Assembly (NCBI GenBank): GCA_026391695.1
Contig: JAPLDP010000039.1
Span: 1 to 58,827, forward strand
Source of the DNA: Bacteroidota bacterium
Lineage (GTDB): Bacteria; Bacteroidota; Bacteroidia; Bacteroidales; JAGONC01
DNA length: 58,827 nt
Direction: 5' to 3'
The notes under the pieces are model-generated. The model ran no database searches. It worked only from the letters and a program-made list of their open reading frames with translations, and was not told the DNA's origin. Made by a program: the position numbers and the translations under genes. Below are positions 1-8,704 of this stretch, in pieces. Every line of letters begins with the position of its first letter. Within the stretch, counting starts at the first letter, position 1.

Positions 1-45
1 GTATCAGAAACAAGATGGGTATTTGGGCTTTTTGTATCTTTACTC

Positions 46-117
46 ATGGAAAAGTTTGTTTAAAAGTTTATACACCTCAAAGATAATGATTATCAATGAG
101 ATAACAAACTTTTCCAT
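46..117. repeat. 15-bp perfect inverted repeat with 42-nt loop
   Basis: Arms at 46-60 and 103-117 (ATGGAAAAGTTTGTT and its exact complement) enclose the palindrome at 76-100. The right arm runs into a T-rich stretch, so it could be a long-loop terminator for a gene left of the window, or the edges of a small element. Nothing else is supported between 1 and 159. Confidence 0.5.
76..100. promoter_or_regulatory. Fur-box-like palindromic operator candidate
   Basis: A 25-nt near-perfect palindrome is centred on position 88, with core GATAATGATTATC at 82-94 and outer CTCA/TGAG arms. The 6-1-6 core matches the symmetric part of the classical Fur box. It lies 124 nt before the bTHX gene and at the edge of the window, so the controlled gene may be outside it. 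Assignment to Fur is inference. Confidence 0.3.
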
Positions 118-159
118 TTTTTTATGAATAATTCAGGTTAAAGTTTTGGCTACACAAAA

Positions 160-191
160 TTGAAATTATTAAATATTTTTACTTACTTTTG
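160..191 (+). promoter_or_regulatory. Bacteroidota-type promoter of the bTHX gene
   Basis: TTG at 160-162 and TACTTTTG at 184-191 are separated by 21 nt, fitting the Bacteroidota -33 (TTG) and -7 (TAnnTTTG) consensus. Transcription would start around 195, leaving a short leader before the ATG at 224. Confidence 0.5.
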
Positions 192-223
192 ACGGATTCA
201 CGAAGGAAATAAAAAATCAACAT

Positions 224-691
224 ATGGGCAAAGGAGACAAAAAATCACGAAGGGGAAAGATCATCATTGGCACCTATGGTGTGAGACGACCCCGCAGGCT
301 AAAGTCGACGAAAGCCGTGGTATCAGCAGCACCAGTAGTGAAGAAATCCAAAGAAAAAGTTAAAAAAACCGAGGAGATCCCTGTAATGATCCCTGTAACG
401 ATCCCTGTAACGATCCCTGTAGCGATCCCTGTAGCGATCCCTGTAGCGACGGTTCCTGTTGAGGTTCCTGTTGTGGTTCCCATCCCTGAAGTTATAGCAG
501 AACCTGTTGCCGAAGCTGTAGTAAAGGAAGAGATCCCGGTGGAAAAACCGGTAAAAAAGCCCGCAAAAAAGGCTGAACCTGCTGCCAAGGCAGCTCCTAA
601 ATCACCGGCCAAAAAGACAGAGCCGAAGCCAAAGGCCTCAGCTAAGAAGACCACACCGAAAAAGGGAAAAGAAGAAAAGAAAACTGAGTGA
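224..691 (+). CDS. bTHX-like small-subunit ribosomal protein with long repeat and Lys/Ala tail
   Basis: The first ~30 residues (MGKGDKKSRRGKIIIGTYG, then RRPRR) match the short basic bTHX/S31-type protein of the 30S subunit, which is normally only tens of residues long in Bacteroidota. Here 155 residues are encoded. After a linker come about six IPV(T/A/M) tetrapeptides (residues ~51-75), a Val/Pro/Glu stretch, and a Lys-Pro-Ala-rich, histone-H1-like tail to the end. The ATG at 224 follows a good promoter. The N-terminus is recognised by family resemblance; the function of the tail is unknown. It may bind RNA or nucleic acid, judged only from its charge. It converges with the downstream TonB receptor. 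Confidence 0.7.
   Translation: MGKGDKKSRRGKIIIGTYGVRRPRRLKSTKAVVSAAPVVKKSKEKVKKTEEIPVMIPVTIPVTIPVAIPVAIPVATVPVEVPVVVPIPEVIAEPVAEAVVKEEIPVEKPVKKPAKKAEPAAKAAPKSPAKKTEPKPKASAKKTTPKKGKEEKKTE
376..447 (+). repeat. Six tandem 12-bp units inside the bTHX gene
   Basis: Six consecutive copies of GATCCCTGTA(A/G)(C/T) start at 376, 388, 400, 412, 424 and 436. Each encodes a tetrapeptide of the Ile-Pro-Val-Thr/Ala type. The unit is a multiple of three, so copy-number change by slippage would keep the frame. Confidence 0.9.
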
Positions 692-723
692 TTCTCCTCT
701 TCTTCATCCCTGTCGCTGATCGT

Positions 724-2811
724 TCAGAACTGCAACTTAACACTACCAAACACTTCCCTGCCAGGCCCCGGCTGATATGAATTTCCTCCGGGATCGGGTT
801 CTGTAAATCCCATGTAATCTGCATTTGTCAGATTCCTGCCATATATTGACAGCTCTCCATCTAATGTCCCAATAATAAAATGATATGCAAGCCTTGCATG
901 GTACAGGTTAAATCCAGCCTGATTTACATCCTTATTTACAACATCGGTATAGATATACCATTTGGATTGGAATTCGGTACTTATCCCGAAGGAGAAATTT
1001 TTAAGGAAATTAACCTCAATCCCGGCATAGAGTTGGTGTTGCGGCGAATTGGGAAGCCAGTTGCCGCTGATGCTGTCAGGGGCAGTATATTTAAAATGGG
1101 AATAGGTATAAGCTGCCTGTATTAGCAAAGGTTTGAACGGAGAGTACTTCACATAGGTCTCCACACCAAAACGTTGGCTTGAACCTGCATTACCGTAAAA
1201 AGTCTCAAGCGGCCTGTCAGGAATTCTGTAACGGTAAAAGTCATTATCCGTATTCAGAATAAAGGCTGTGATGTCATAATAAAAATTATCATCCTTGTAT
1301 CCCCTGATGCCAATTTCTTCCCCTATGGATGTGGCAGGTACCATGTCCTGGTTAAAACCTCCGTACGAAAGCGGATTGCTGGCCAGTTCCTCGGTGGCGG
1401 GCGGTAAAAATCCCTGCCCCCAGTTGGTATAGAGGTTGACAAGGGGTGAAAGGGCGTACGACAAACCTATACGGGCTGTCGGCTTCTTGAAATCGGCATT
1501 ACCTGAAAGTTTCACACCTCTGTTCATCTTATCGGTCAACTCGTTTTCCATCTTATCAAACCTGACACTGATAATGGCATTCAGTTTCCGGCCAAGTTCA
1601 AGGCGGTCAACAATAAAGGCACCGATAGCATTCTGACGTATGTCCTGGTTTGCCAACATGATGGTATCCTCAATGACGGTTTCACTGATCTTGCCCATTT
1701 CTTCTGTTCTCGTTGGATCCTTAATGTTAGGCACCTTGTATTCATGGATGAACTGGTATGCAAAATCAATCCCGGTGCTGAAGTGGTTGATGATTTTATT
1801 TTCTCCGTTGGTGAGGTTATACTGAACGGAGGCACCTGAAGTGTTGTAGTAACGGTATTGGACAGCCGAGGAACCTGGTTCCTTGTAATCGGTCAACCTC
1901 AGATATCCATTGAAGTGAATATACTGGTTACCGGTGATTTTCACTTCACCGGTTAAGCCATTTGTTATCCGGTTGGTTTTCTGGTATTCATTGAACGGGA
2001 TGGCGTCAGGATTGGCCTGTTTAGGATCATCCAGCTGCGCTAAATTCAGCCCTTCTGCATTCTGATTGAAATAATCTGTGACATAAAGCATTTGTGTTAA
2101 TTTCAGCCTTTCGTTGGGTTTCCATGTTACTTTTTCACTGAAATTAGTTCCCCGGAATGCCTGGTGATTGCGATACCCATTACCTTTTATATGTGAAATC
2201 GATATGCGGTAATTCAAGTCATTTTTCGTTCCACTGGCCTGGCCCAGGATCTTATAGAAGCCGTTGGAGCCAAAAGTTGCCTGCACATTTCCCTGGATGG
2301 GTTTATCGCTACCATTTTCTGTGCTGATGTTCAGTACCCCGGCATTGGAACTGCCACCATAAAGAGATGCTGATGGTCCCCTGAGCACCTCGATGTTCTG
2401 AACTGTGGCCCAGTCTACATCATAGAAATCCGGCGCAAAGCCAGTGGGATCGTTCACCGGAATGCCATCGATCAGAACTTTTATTCCCCGTAAACCACGT
2501 TCCGACAGTATGCCCTGCCCCCTGATAGACATGTGAACCCTTGATCCGTTTGCCTGATTGTCAATCCTTACTCCAGGGACAAGCCTGAGGGCTTCATCGA
2601 CGGCAATCGACCGTGGCATGACTGATAGAACAGTTGGCATTACTACTGTGGTCGCACCGGGATTTAATTTTATCGGAAAGGGCAGCCGGTTTGCCGTAAT
2701 GACTACTTCATTGAGATTTTCCTGCCGTACTGTGTCCTGCACTTTTTCCTGCCCAAATGCAAAGACGCATATAAATAATAGTAATCCTGTGATCAATATT
2801 TTTTTATTCAT
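724..2811 (-). CDS. TonB-dependent outer-membrane receptor
   Basis: A 695-residue protein with signal peptide MNKKILITGLLLFICVFAFG, a short N-terminal segment (no carboxypeptidase-like domain), a TonB plug at about residues 40-165 (EVVITANRLP near the TonB-box position; LVPGVRID, SIRGQGILSERG and VLIDGIPVNDP as typical plug strands; ASLYGGSSNAGVL at its end) and a beta-barrel ending in the aromatic terminus KLQF. Such receptors import iron complexes, vitamins or other scarce ligands using TonB energy. The substrate is not evident: no siderophore or cobalamin gene and no riboswitch sits next to it, and no Fur-like box lies in its own upstream region (2812-2940). Confidence 0.85.
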   Translation of the reverse strand: MNKKILITGLLLFICVFAFGQEKVQDTVRQENLNEVVITANRLPFPIKLNPGATTVVMPTVLSVMPRSIAVDEALRLVPGVRIDNQANGSRVHMSIRGQGILSERGLRGIKVLIDGIPVNDPTGFAPDFYDVDWATVQNIEVLRGPSASLYGGSSNAGVLNISTENGSDKPIQGNVQATFGSNGFYKILGQASGTKNDLNYRISISHIKGNGYRNHQAFRGTNFSEKVTWKPNERLKLTQMLYVTDYFNQNAEGLNLAQLDDPKQANPDAIPFNEYQKTNRITNGLTGEVKITGNQYIHFNGYLRLTDYKEPGSSAVQYRYYNTSGASVQYNLTNGENKIINHFSTGIDFAYQFIHEYKVPNIKDPTRTEEMGKISETVIEDTIMLANQDIRQNAIGAFIVDRLELGRKLNAIISVRFDKMENELTDKMNRGVKLSGNADFKKPTARIGLSYALSPLVNLYTNWGQGFLPPATEELASNPLSYGGFNQDMVPATSIGEEIGIRGYKDDNFYYDITAFILNTDNDFYRYRIPDRPLETFYGNAGSSQRFGVETYVKYSPFKPLLIQAAYTYSHFKYTAPDSISGNWLPNSPQHQLYAGIEVNFLKNFSFGISTEFQSKWYIYTDVVNKDVNQAGFNLYHARLAYHFIIGTLDGELSIYGRNLTNADYMGFTEPDPGGNSYQPGPGREVFGSVKLQF

Positions 2812-2945
2812 AATTTCTCATTTTAATGTTATTCAGTAAATTATAATGATGTAAGGATACCGGGATGGCATCACGTATGAATACTAGCCGGCGTCAGTCG
2901 CCGCTGCTTACAAACGGAAATATTATCAGCTACTGTTCATGTTTT

Positions 2946-3111
2946 AATTGACCTTACCCCCCGTGCCCCTCTCCTATAGGAGAGGGGGTGAAGGGGGTGA
3001 GGTGGTTTGGATAAATTCCCTGCAGCTCGCCACAGTATTTGAGTCCAGAGCACCGCTGGAACGGCATTTCGTAAGCTCAACTTGCTCTGGGGTTCATACC
3101 AATTGATTACC
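2946..3111. repeat. Interspersed hairpin element, copy A
   Basis: This ~166-nt element shares its outer ends and GC-rich core with 34226-34359. Terminal AATTG/CAATT arms bound it, and an internal palindrome (CCCCTCTCCT, short loop, AGGAGAGGGG) is nested between ACCCCCC and GGGGGT. It fills most of the 333-nt gap between the TonB receptor start and the small hypothetical gene, starting soon after the latter's stop codon. No gene is supported here. Confidence 0.75.
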
Positions 3112-3144
3112 TTAACATTGAAAAGATTTGCACTTTCCCGGAAA

Positions 3145-3669
3145 TTAAGTGAGAATAGAATATTCGGGTGGAGGTGAAAGAATGTCTTTAATTGCCGAAG
3201 TATAGAAATGAAATAGATCGGGAAACCGGAACTCTTTCGGAACGTCATATAAAGAATTTTCCGACGATTGGAAGAAAAATACCAGGAGAAAGTTTAAGTT
3301 CAGCTGTGTTTTGGACCTGGGAGCATTTACCTTGTTTTTTGATAATTTCTCAAAGTCCCTGATGAGCTGTTTCTCTTTTATGTCGTTTATGCAATAATAA
3401 ACAATAGCGTCGTTTTTTACTTCTATTGAAACAATGTCATATAAATCCTGGTTATAGACAAACTCTTTGTTTTCCTTGATCCAGCGGATGGCGGTCTTGT
3501 TATTGACAGGAATACAAATGCGGGTGAGATCTTCTTTAGATATTCTGGAGCGTATTTCTTTCCTGATTTCTTTTCTGACCTCCTGCTGCATCATGCGGAA
3601 ACAGAGGTAATATCCACAGGTATCATACACAATGGCAATGAGAAGGATGGCTGACAGAATTTTTTTCAA
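3145..3669 (-). CDS. Small membrane-anchored hypothetical protein
   Basis: A 174-residue protein with one N-terminal hydrophobic segment (residues ~1-26), followed by a charged, probably helical stretch (QQEVRKEIRKEIRSRISKE) and a mixed alpha/beta region ending in a hydrophobic patch at ~125-133 (NFLLVFFFQ). I do not recognise a named family. It resembles small periplasmic or membrane proteins common in Bacteroidota. It lies 44 nt downstream of the MurD2-like ligase in the same orientation and may be the third gene of that operon, which suggests an envelope role but proves none. Confidence 0.6.
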   Translation of the reverse strand: MKKILSAILLIAIVYDTCGYYLCFRMMQQEVRKEIRKEIRSRISKEDLTRICIPVNNKTAIRWIKENKEFVYNQDLYDIVSIEVKNDAIVYYCINDIKEKQLIRDFEKLSKNKVNAPRSKTQLNLNFLLVFFFQSSENSLYDVPKEFRFPDLFHFYTSAIKDILSPPPEYSILT

Positions 3670-3713
3670 GAGAACAGGAAATTTTCTTACGAAGTTATGA
3701 ATTTTTGGTTTTA

Positions 3714-5102
3714 TTACTGATTATTGGGTTTATTTTGCACCGACTTTTTAAAGATTTCGCCCCGTTCCTTGAAATCCCTGAACATATCATAGCTGGCTGC
3801 AGCCGGTGAGAGCAGGCATATCTTACCTTTTCCCGTATGCCGGATGGCAAAACTGACAGCATCTTCCATGCTGGAGGCAAGATATGTCCTGCGCTCACCG
3901 GTCTTCTGTTCACCGGTGAGTGCCAGCATCCGCTTACCTGCTTCACCTACGAAAACCAGATTGGTGATGCCTTTATCCAGTATAAATGATATTAAACCGG
4001 TATAATCCACACCTCTGTCGTAGCCGCCAAGGATGATGGTATCCACGTCTTTCAGGGCTTTAATTGCGAAAATGGCAGCCTCGGGTATCGTGGCAATGGA
4101 ATCATTGTAAAAATGAATGCCATGATATTCACCTATATACTCCATTCTGTGCGGCAGCCCTTTAAATGTCGCGATACCATCAATAATACCGGCATCCGGA
4201 ATCTCCATCACTTTACAGGCTGTGATTACAGCCATGATGTTCATGAAGTTATGCTCTCCTTTGATAGGAGGCATGCCAATGTGATAGGTGGTTTGTTCTT
4301 TGCCGCTGGTGAATACCACTGTTTCTTCATCCGGGGCATAGCACCCTCGTTTTATCTTGTTTTTCAGTGAAAAACCAAACCGTTGACCCTTTAAGGGAAT
4401 CTGCTCCAGAAGGAGTTGAATGAGTGGATTATCAGCATTGAAAATAAAATTATCGGATTTGGACTGGTACCGGGCAATATTGAATTTTGTGGACTGGTAA
4501 TGTTCGAAGGAATGATAATGATCAAGATGTTCCTGGTACATGTTTAATAATATGGCTATATGCGGCGAGGAGGTGACATGAGCGAGCTGGTGCGACGATA
4601 ATTCATAGACGATGATGGTTTGATCATTGATCTGATTGGCGAAGTCCAGCGGTGGCAGTCCGATATTCCCGACCAGAAGGGTATTTGGGTTATGTGAGCG
4701 GATTATATGATACAGCAGTGAAGAGGTCGTGCTCTTACCTTTCGTGCCGGTCACACCGATCATCTGAGGGCCATACTGGTGTAAAAATATATCCGTCTGT
4801 GAAGTGATGATTCCCATTTCCTGAAGAAGAGCCAGTCTGTTATCCCTTACTCCGGGTGATTTGATGATCAGGTCAAAATCCGTCACATGGCTCAGGTATT
4901 CTTCCCCACAGATGACTTTCACCAGTCTGTCTTTGTCAAGATGCGGAGCTTTCTCGAGGATACGGTTGTTTTTATCGACGATGGTCAAAGGCAAATCCGG
5001 GAAAAAATTACGCAGAAAGGAATAGGTTGACTGTCCTTCCATCCCAAAGCCAAGTATCAGAACTCTTTTACCTGAGACCATATGTTTTATATGATCAACC
5101 AC
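3714..5102 (-). CDS. murD2: MurD-type UDP-MurNAc-L-alanine:glutamate ligase, probably MurD2
   Basis: A 462-residue Mur ligase. An N-terminal Rossmann-like UDP-binding domain (VLILGFGMEGQSTY, residues 14-27; IIKSPGV, 79-85) precedes the ATP P-loop GVTGTKGKST (116-125), the Mg/carbamate region with EHLDHY (191-196) and a C-terminal domain with GGYDRG. MurD adds glutamate to UDP-MurNAc-L-Ala in cytoplasmic peptidoglycan synthesis. The start overlaps the end of the upstream MurL-like gene by 8 nt, showing translational coupling. In Xanthomonas the same pair works with L-glutamate: MurD2 adds L-Glu and MurL epimerises it. Ligase identity is firm; the L-Glu preference is inferred from the neighbour only. 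Confidence 0.85.
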   Translation of the reverse strand: MVDHIKHMVSGKRVLILGFGMEGQSTYSFLRNFFPDLPLTIVDKNNRILEKAPHLDKDRLVKVICGEEYLSHVTDFDLIIKSPGVRDNRLALLQEMGIITSQTDIFLHQYGPQMIGVTGTKGKSTTSSLLYHIIRSHNPNTLLVGNIGLPPLDFANQINDQTIIVYELSSHQLAHVTSSPHIAILLNMYQEHLDHYHSFEHYQSTKFNIARYQSKSDNFIFNADNPLIQLLLEQIPLKGQRFGFSLKNKIKRGCYAPDEETVVFTSGKEQTTYHIGMPPIKGEHNFMNIMAVITACKVMEIPDAGIIDGIATFKGLPHRMEYIGEYHGIHFYNDSIATIPEAAIFAIKALKDVDTIILGGYDRGVDYTGLISFILDKGITNLVFVGEAGKRMLALTGEQKTGERRTYLASSMEDAVSFAIRHTGKGKICLLSPAAASYDMFRDFKERGEIFKKSVQNKPNNQ

Positions 5103-6471
5103 CGATCCAGTTTTTTAATCGCAGCTCCTCTGCGGTATTTAAGAAATGTGCGGAGTTAAATCCGTTCAGCAGCCGGTCGAATTCCTGATTTTTAGCTTGT
5201 GTGATTTGCCTGATTGTTTTGTAGTACTTCAGGAGATAAGGTAATGGATCCCCATGATAGGAAGTGATCAGGTGAGTGAGGGTTGCGTTGGTCTCATCAA
5301 TGGTGCCGACACATTCAAATGGTTTTTCATGTGCCAGGCCTGTGAGGTGTTTGAAAATGTCAAGTAATTCTTTGTCATCCAGCATGTTTTTACCAAATAT
5401 CTTTACCATGGCATCATGTTCTATGAAAGGTGACAAAATAATATATGAGAACAGGCATTTAGGGCATTGTCCGCACCAGGTGTCGGTTTTGCTTCCGGCA
5501 TTGCAGCTTTTAAAGGCATCAAAATATTCAGGGAAATCAGCAAAGCGCCTGGCTATCTGAAGTTCATTCAAAGGCCGCAGGATACTGAAATAGTTGATCT
5601 GATCACTGATATATTGATCGACATACCATCTGAAATCCTTTTCAAATTCAAAGGTTTTGGAGTATTGATGGTTGATACCGATGCCCGGTATTGTGGCTTC
5701 GTTTGAGCTGGATTCATTTGACAGGGCAATATTCCGGCTGGCCGTGATGGCTGATGCCAGCAGGCTGGTAAATGCTATCAGAGCTGAGAAAGGCGTGTGC
5801 CCATTGAGAAATCCTTTATCATTCAGTGACAATAATTCAGGATGAATCTCCCGGTTAATGACCATGGTGTCATGCAAGGTGAGTCCTGATTTTTCAATGC
5901 AATCGACGATGGCCTTCCGGGGATTGATCGCAAAGGGAATGATGCTTTCTGATTTCAATAACTCAAGGGTCACTGCCGAATCTTTTCCGCCTCCCACAGG
6001 AACAATATACCTGCCGGTAAAGGGTACAGATAAGAGATGGTGTGGAGCTTTGCCGGGTGACACGATAGTCATGAATCCCTCCGGATCCGGCCGGATGTTA
6101 TTCATGTAAAAGAATTCACCTAATCCATGATAATATAATTTTTTCCACCATGCCTTCTGCCGGTCGTCCAGATAGCCTGCCTTAATGATCACCTGTATGG
6201 GGCATGCAGCTTTCCAGTAACTGATCAACTCGATCATGCCGATATGAAAAGCTATGTTTTGTATCCCCGGTGATTTCAAAATATTCCTGTAAAAAAATGT
6301 TTTCCACGGTAAACTTATAGAGGGATAAAAATGAAACCGGTCGGCCAGATTAAAAAAATATCGGATCTGAACAGAGTGTTCATCCTCCTTTACCTCGAAA
6401 TTTTCAAAGATGAAAAAAGGATATTCTTTCTGAAGTCGTACATATTTCTTCCGGTTATCCTGATGCTGCAT
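5095..6471 (-). CDS. murL: MurL-like UDP-MurNAc-L-Ala-L-Glu epimerase
   Basis: A 458-residue soluble protein without signal peptide. It carries a PP-loop-like nucleotide motif VGGGKDS at residues 159-165, an SNESSSNE segment at 251-258 and a three-cysteine cluster WCGQCPKC (Cys333, 336, 339). This combination and the coupled downstream Mur ligase fit MurL, the ATP-dependent epimerase that converts the terminal L-Glu of UDP-MurNAc-L-Ala-L-Glu to D-Glu, described in Xanthomonas oryzae with MurD2. The two genes overlap by 8 nt. No glutamate racemase (murI) is seen in the window, which says little about the genome. An alternative is another PP-loop ATPase of unknown function. Confidence 0.75.
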   Translation of the reverse strand: MQHQDNRKKYVRLQKEYPFFIFENFEVKEDEHSVQIRYFFNLADRFHFYPSISLPWKTFFYRNILKSPGIQNIAFHIGMIELISYWKAACPIQVIIKAGYLDDRQKAWWKKLYYHGLGEFFYMNNIRPDPEGFMTIVSPGKAPHHLLSVPFTGRYIVPVGGGKDSAVTLELLKSESIIPFAINPRKAIVDCIEKSGLTLHDTMVINREIHPELLSLNDKGFLNGHTPFSALIAFTSLLASAITASRNIALSNESSSNEATIPGIGINHQYSKTFEFEKDFRWYVDQYISDQINYFSILRPLNELQIARRFADFPEYFDAFKSCNAGSKTDTWCGQCPKCLFSYIILSPFIEHDAMVKIFGKNMLDDKELLDIFKHLTGLAHEKPFECVGTIDETNATLTHLITSYHGDPLPYLLKYYKTIRQITQAKNQEFDRLLNGFNSAHFLNTAEELRLKNWIGG

Positions 6472-6638
6472 CCAGAGAGGTATAATAGTTGCAAAGGGCC
6501 GATAAAGCTGTCCAAAAGTAGAAAATAACTGTTTATTCTGATCTCACAGGTGCGAAATATTTGAAATTATGTATAGTTTGAAGTAATTTTACGCGATTGA
6601 AATGGATCGGTAAAAATGCTCAGACGTAATTTCGGGAG

Positions 6639-7214
6639 ATGATGAAGGAAGACAAAAGAAAACCTTTCAAACCATTACAGGGACAGTTGCTGATCTCAGA
6701 ACCAGCGCTCCAGGATTTTTATTTCAAGCAATCGGTAGTGTTACTTGCCGAACATAATGAAAATGGTTCTTTTGGTCTGATCATCAACAAACCCATCAGT
6801 GTCACATTAAATGAAGTCACCCGTGACTTTCCGTCCTTTGATACGCCGCTTTTTCTTGGTGGCCCTGTCAAAACCGATAACATTTACTATATTCATACCC
6901 TGGGTGATGTCATTAAAGAAAGCCTGAAGATCATGGATGGTCTTTACTGGGGTGGTGATATTACCATCATCAAAGAAATGATGTTGCTTAATCAATTGTC
7001 TCCCAAAGATATTCGTTTTTTTGTCGGGTATTCAGGATGGGCATCTAAACAACTGGACCGTGAGCTGGAAGAAAAATCATGGGTGGTGACAAATGCCAAA
7101 GCTGACCAGATTATTCATTCCAATCCCAAGAAAATGTGGGGAAATCTTATCAAAAGGTTTGGCGATGAATATGCCATATGGGCTAATTTCCCTTCTGACC
7201 CTTCAATGAACTGA
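6639..7214 (+). CDS. YqgE/AlgH family protein (UPF0301)
   Basis: A 191-residue cytoplasmic protein beginning, after a short basic lead, with GQLLISEPALQDFYFKQSV. This is followed by HNENGSFGLIINKPI (residues ~46-60), LFLGGPV (~72-78) and GYSGWASKQLDRELEEKSW (~126-144), which are the conserved blocks of the YqgE/AlgH family. Length is typical. Its biochemical role is not firmly established; AlgH was linked to alginate regulation in Pseudomonas. It is transcribed divergently from murL and converges with the rhomboid gene, separated by 14 nt. Confidence 0.9.
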   Translation: MMKEDKRKPFKPLQGQLLISEPALQDFYFKQSVVLLAEHNENGSFGLIINKPISVTLNEVTRDFPSFDTPLFLGGPVKTDNIYYIHTLGDVIKESLKIMDGLYWGGDITIIKEMMLLNQLSPKDIRFFVGYSGWASKQLDRELEEKSWVVTNAKADQIIHSNPKKMWGNLIKRFGDEYAIWANFPSDPSMN

Positions 7215-7228
7215 CCTTTTCCTGTATG

Positions 7229-7846
7229 TCAGTTTCCGAATAATGCAGCGATCTGTTGATAGAAAATCAACAAGAGCTTTGGTTTCAGAATAATTGTAAA
7301 GAACATGCCGAAGAGTGCTCCATAGAAGTGGGAGTTATGACCAATGTTATCTGAGCCCCTTTTTGACATATATGCTGAATAGACCAGGTAAAGAACTCCA
7401 AAAATGATAGCGGGTATGCCGATTGGAATAAAGTAGAGGTAAAGCTTACCTGTCGGATTAAACAGAATGTTTGAAAAAACCACTGCTGAAACCGCACCTG
7501 ACGCACCGACAGCGTTATAATAGCTGTCATCTTTATGTTTGCCATAATCGTACAGCACTGAAAAGACGATTCCACCGGCATACAGAAGTATATAATATAG
7601 GTATGCTTTGACACCGAAATAGTAATTGAAATACTGTTCCACTGCAAGACCAAAGGAGAGCAATACGAACATGTTGATGATCAAATGTATCCAGTCGGCG
7701 TGAAGAAAGCCATAAGTAAAGAACCGGTACCATTCGTTATGGTGTCTGATGGAATAGGGATTGAACTGCAACTTGTAGAAAAGAGTCCTGTTAAAGAAAG
7801 CAGGCACTGAAAACAGCACCGTGATTATAATAATGATGTACGTCAT
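7229..7846 (-). CDS. Rhomboid-family intramembrane serine protease
   Basis: A 205-residue protein with about six membrane segments. Rhomboid hallmarks are present: HLIINMF (His54, Asn58) in the second membrane segment, the catalytic serine in GASGAVSAV (Ser116), and the catalytic histidine in NSHFYGALFG (His173). Rhomboids cleave membrane-embedded substrates, so a complete Ser/His dyad indicates an active enzyme. It lies 28 nt downstream of the membrane protein at 7875-8678, probably in one transcript. Confidence 0.9.
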   Translation of the reverse strand: MTYIIIIITVLFSVPAFFNRTLFYKLQFNPYSIRHHNEWYRFFTYGFLHADWIHLIINMFVLLSFGLAVEQYFNYYFGVKAYLYYILLYAGGIVFSVLYDYGKHKDDSYYNAVGASGAVSAVVFSNILFNPTGKLYLYFIPIGIPAIIFGVLYLVYSAYMSKRGSDNIGHNSHFYGALFGMFFTIILKPKLLLIFYQQIAALFGN

Positions 7847-7874
7847 ATCCTGATCATTAATCCCGTCGGATCAT

Positions 7875-8678
7875 TTATGGCTTGGCGGTATAATCAATCT
7901 CAGATCCGAGCAAGCTATGCGGAATGAGAAACACGACAATGAGGATAATGGATGCGGCAAGGGCCCATCCGGTTTTTTCTCCGTTTTTGCGAAGTATAAA
8001 GAATGCCACTACCCACATGATAAAGGCAATCAGGATTTTATTATCTGTCAGGTCATATCCGAAAGGCCAGCCTGACCAATAAACTCCAAAAGCAAATTTC
8101 TGAACGATAGGGCCTATGATTAATCCACCGAAAAATAATAAAATAACAGTCCACCGGGTGTATTTAAAGACATTATTGCCTTTAAACAGGACTTCCACAC
8201 CTGTACGGGTGGACAACAGCATGGCAAGAAATATCAGCAAAATGTGCGGAATGAGGATATACGCTGGAACATCCCCCCTAAACCGCATGACAACAGGTTC
8301 TTTTGTTAAGGCTTTACGCTGGCTGTCCTTTTCGGTAAATATCTGGTACATCACTTTTCCGGCCGGCGGCTGATGTGGTATCTGCGTGAATAAGGAATCA
8401 CCGCGCCTGACCATCTGAACTTCCGACCATTCGTCATAACTCTTATAACGTTTGAATTTCATGAATCCCCTGATGTCGTCACCAGGCACGAATAGTCTGA
8501 TATCTGCATCACCTTCGCTACCATGGCTCCTTATGAGTTTATTTTTAATGCTGGTACCATCATTTTCCAAACGCACGGTGACCGGGTATGTCGGTCCGGT
8601 TTTTCGCTGATAGTAAGCCGTTACAACCGTAAGTCCGATACTTAAAATCCACAGATAGAAATTCTTTTTTCTAAACAT
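7875..8678 (-). CDS. Membrane protein of unknown function
   Basis: A 267-residue protein starting at MFRKKNFYLWILSIGLTVV, with one N-terminal membrane segment, a ~120-residue extracytoplasmic beta-rich domain (TYPVTVRLENDGTSIKNKL to about VVMRFRGDVP) and four further membrane segments to the C-terminus. The frame opens seven codons earlier at a TTG (8699), but a TAnnTTTG-type -7 box at 8697-8704 covers that codon, so the ATG at 8678 is preferred. I do not recognise the family. It precedes the rhomboid gene in the same orientation, so it might be a substrate or partner; that is speculation. Confidence 0.7.
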   Translation of the reverse strand: MFRKKNFYLWILSIGLTVVTAYYQRKTGPTYPVTVRLENDGTSIKNKLIRSHGSEGDADIRLFVPGDDIRGFMKFKRYKSYDEWSEVQMVRRGDSLFTQIPHQPPAGKVMYQIFTEKDSQRKALTKEPVVMRFRGDVPAYILIPHILLIFLAMLLSTRTGVEVLFKGNNVFKYTRWTVILLFFGGLIIGPIVQKFAFGVYWSGWPFGYDLTDNKILIAFIMWVVAFFILRKNGEKTGWALAASIILIVVFLIPHSLLGSEIDYTAKP

Positions 8679-8696
8679 ACTGTTTATTTTGGGCTG

Positions 8697-8704
8697 CAAA
8701 ATTA
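8697..8704 (-). promoter_or_regulatory. -7 box upstream of the membrane-protein/rhomboid pair
   Basis: TAATTTTG read on the minus strand fits TAnnTTTG. The expected transcription start is ~12 nt before the ATG at 8678. No clear -33 TTG at the right distance. Confidence 0.35.

Noticed and set aside
274-654. Antisense frame opposite the bTHX gene
   Set aside because: Its Thr/Gly-rich repeats simply mirror the 12-bp repeats of the sense gene; no promoter or start context.
2937-3248. Minus-strand open frame across hairpin element A
   Set aside because: It lies in repeat DNA, encodes a low-complexity His/Pro-rich peptide and overlaps the better-supported gene at 3145-3669.
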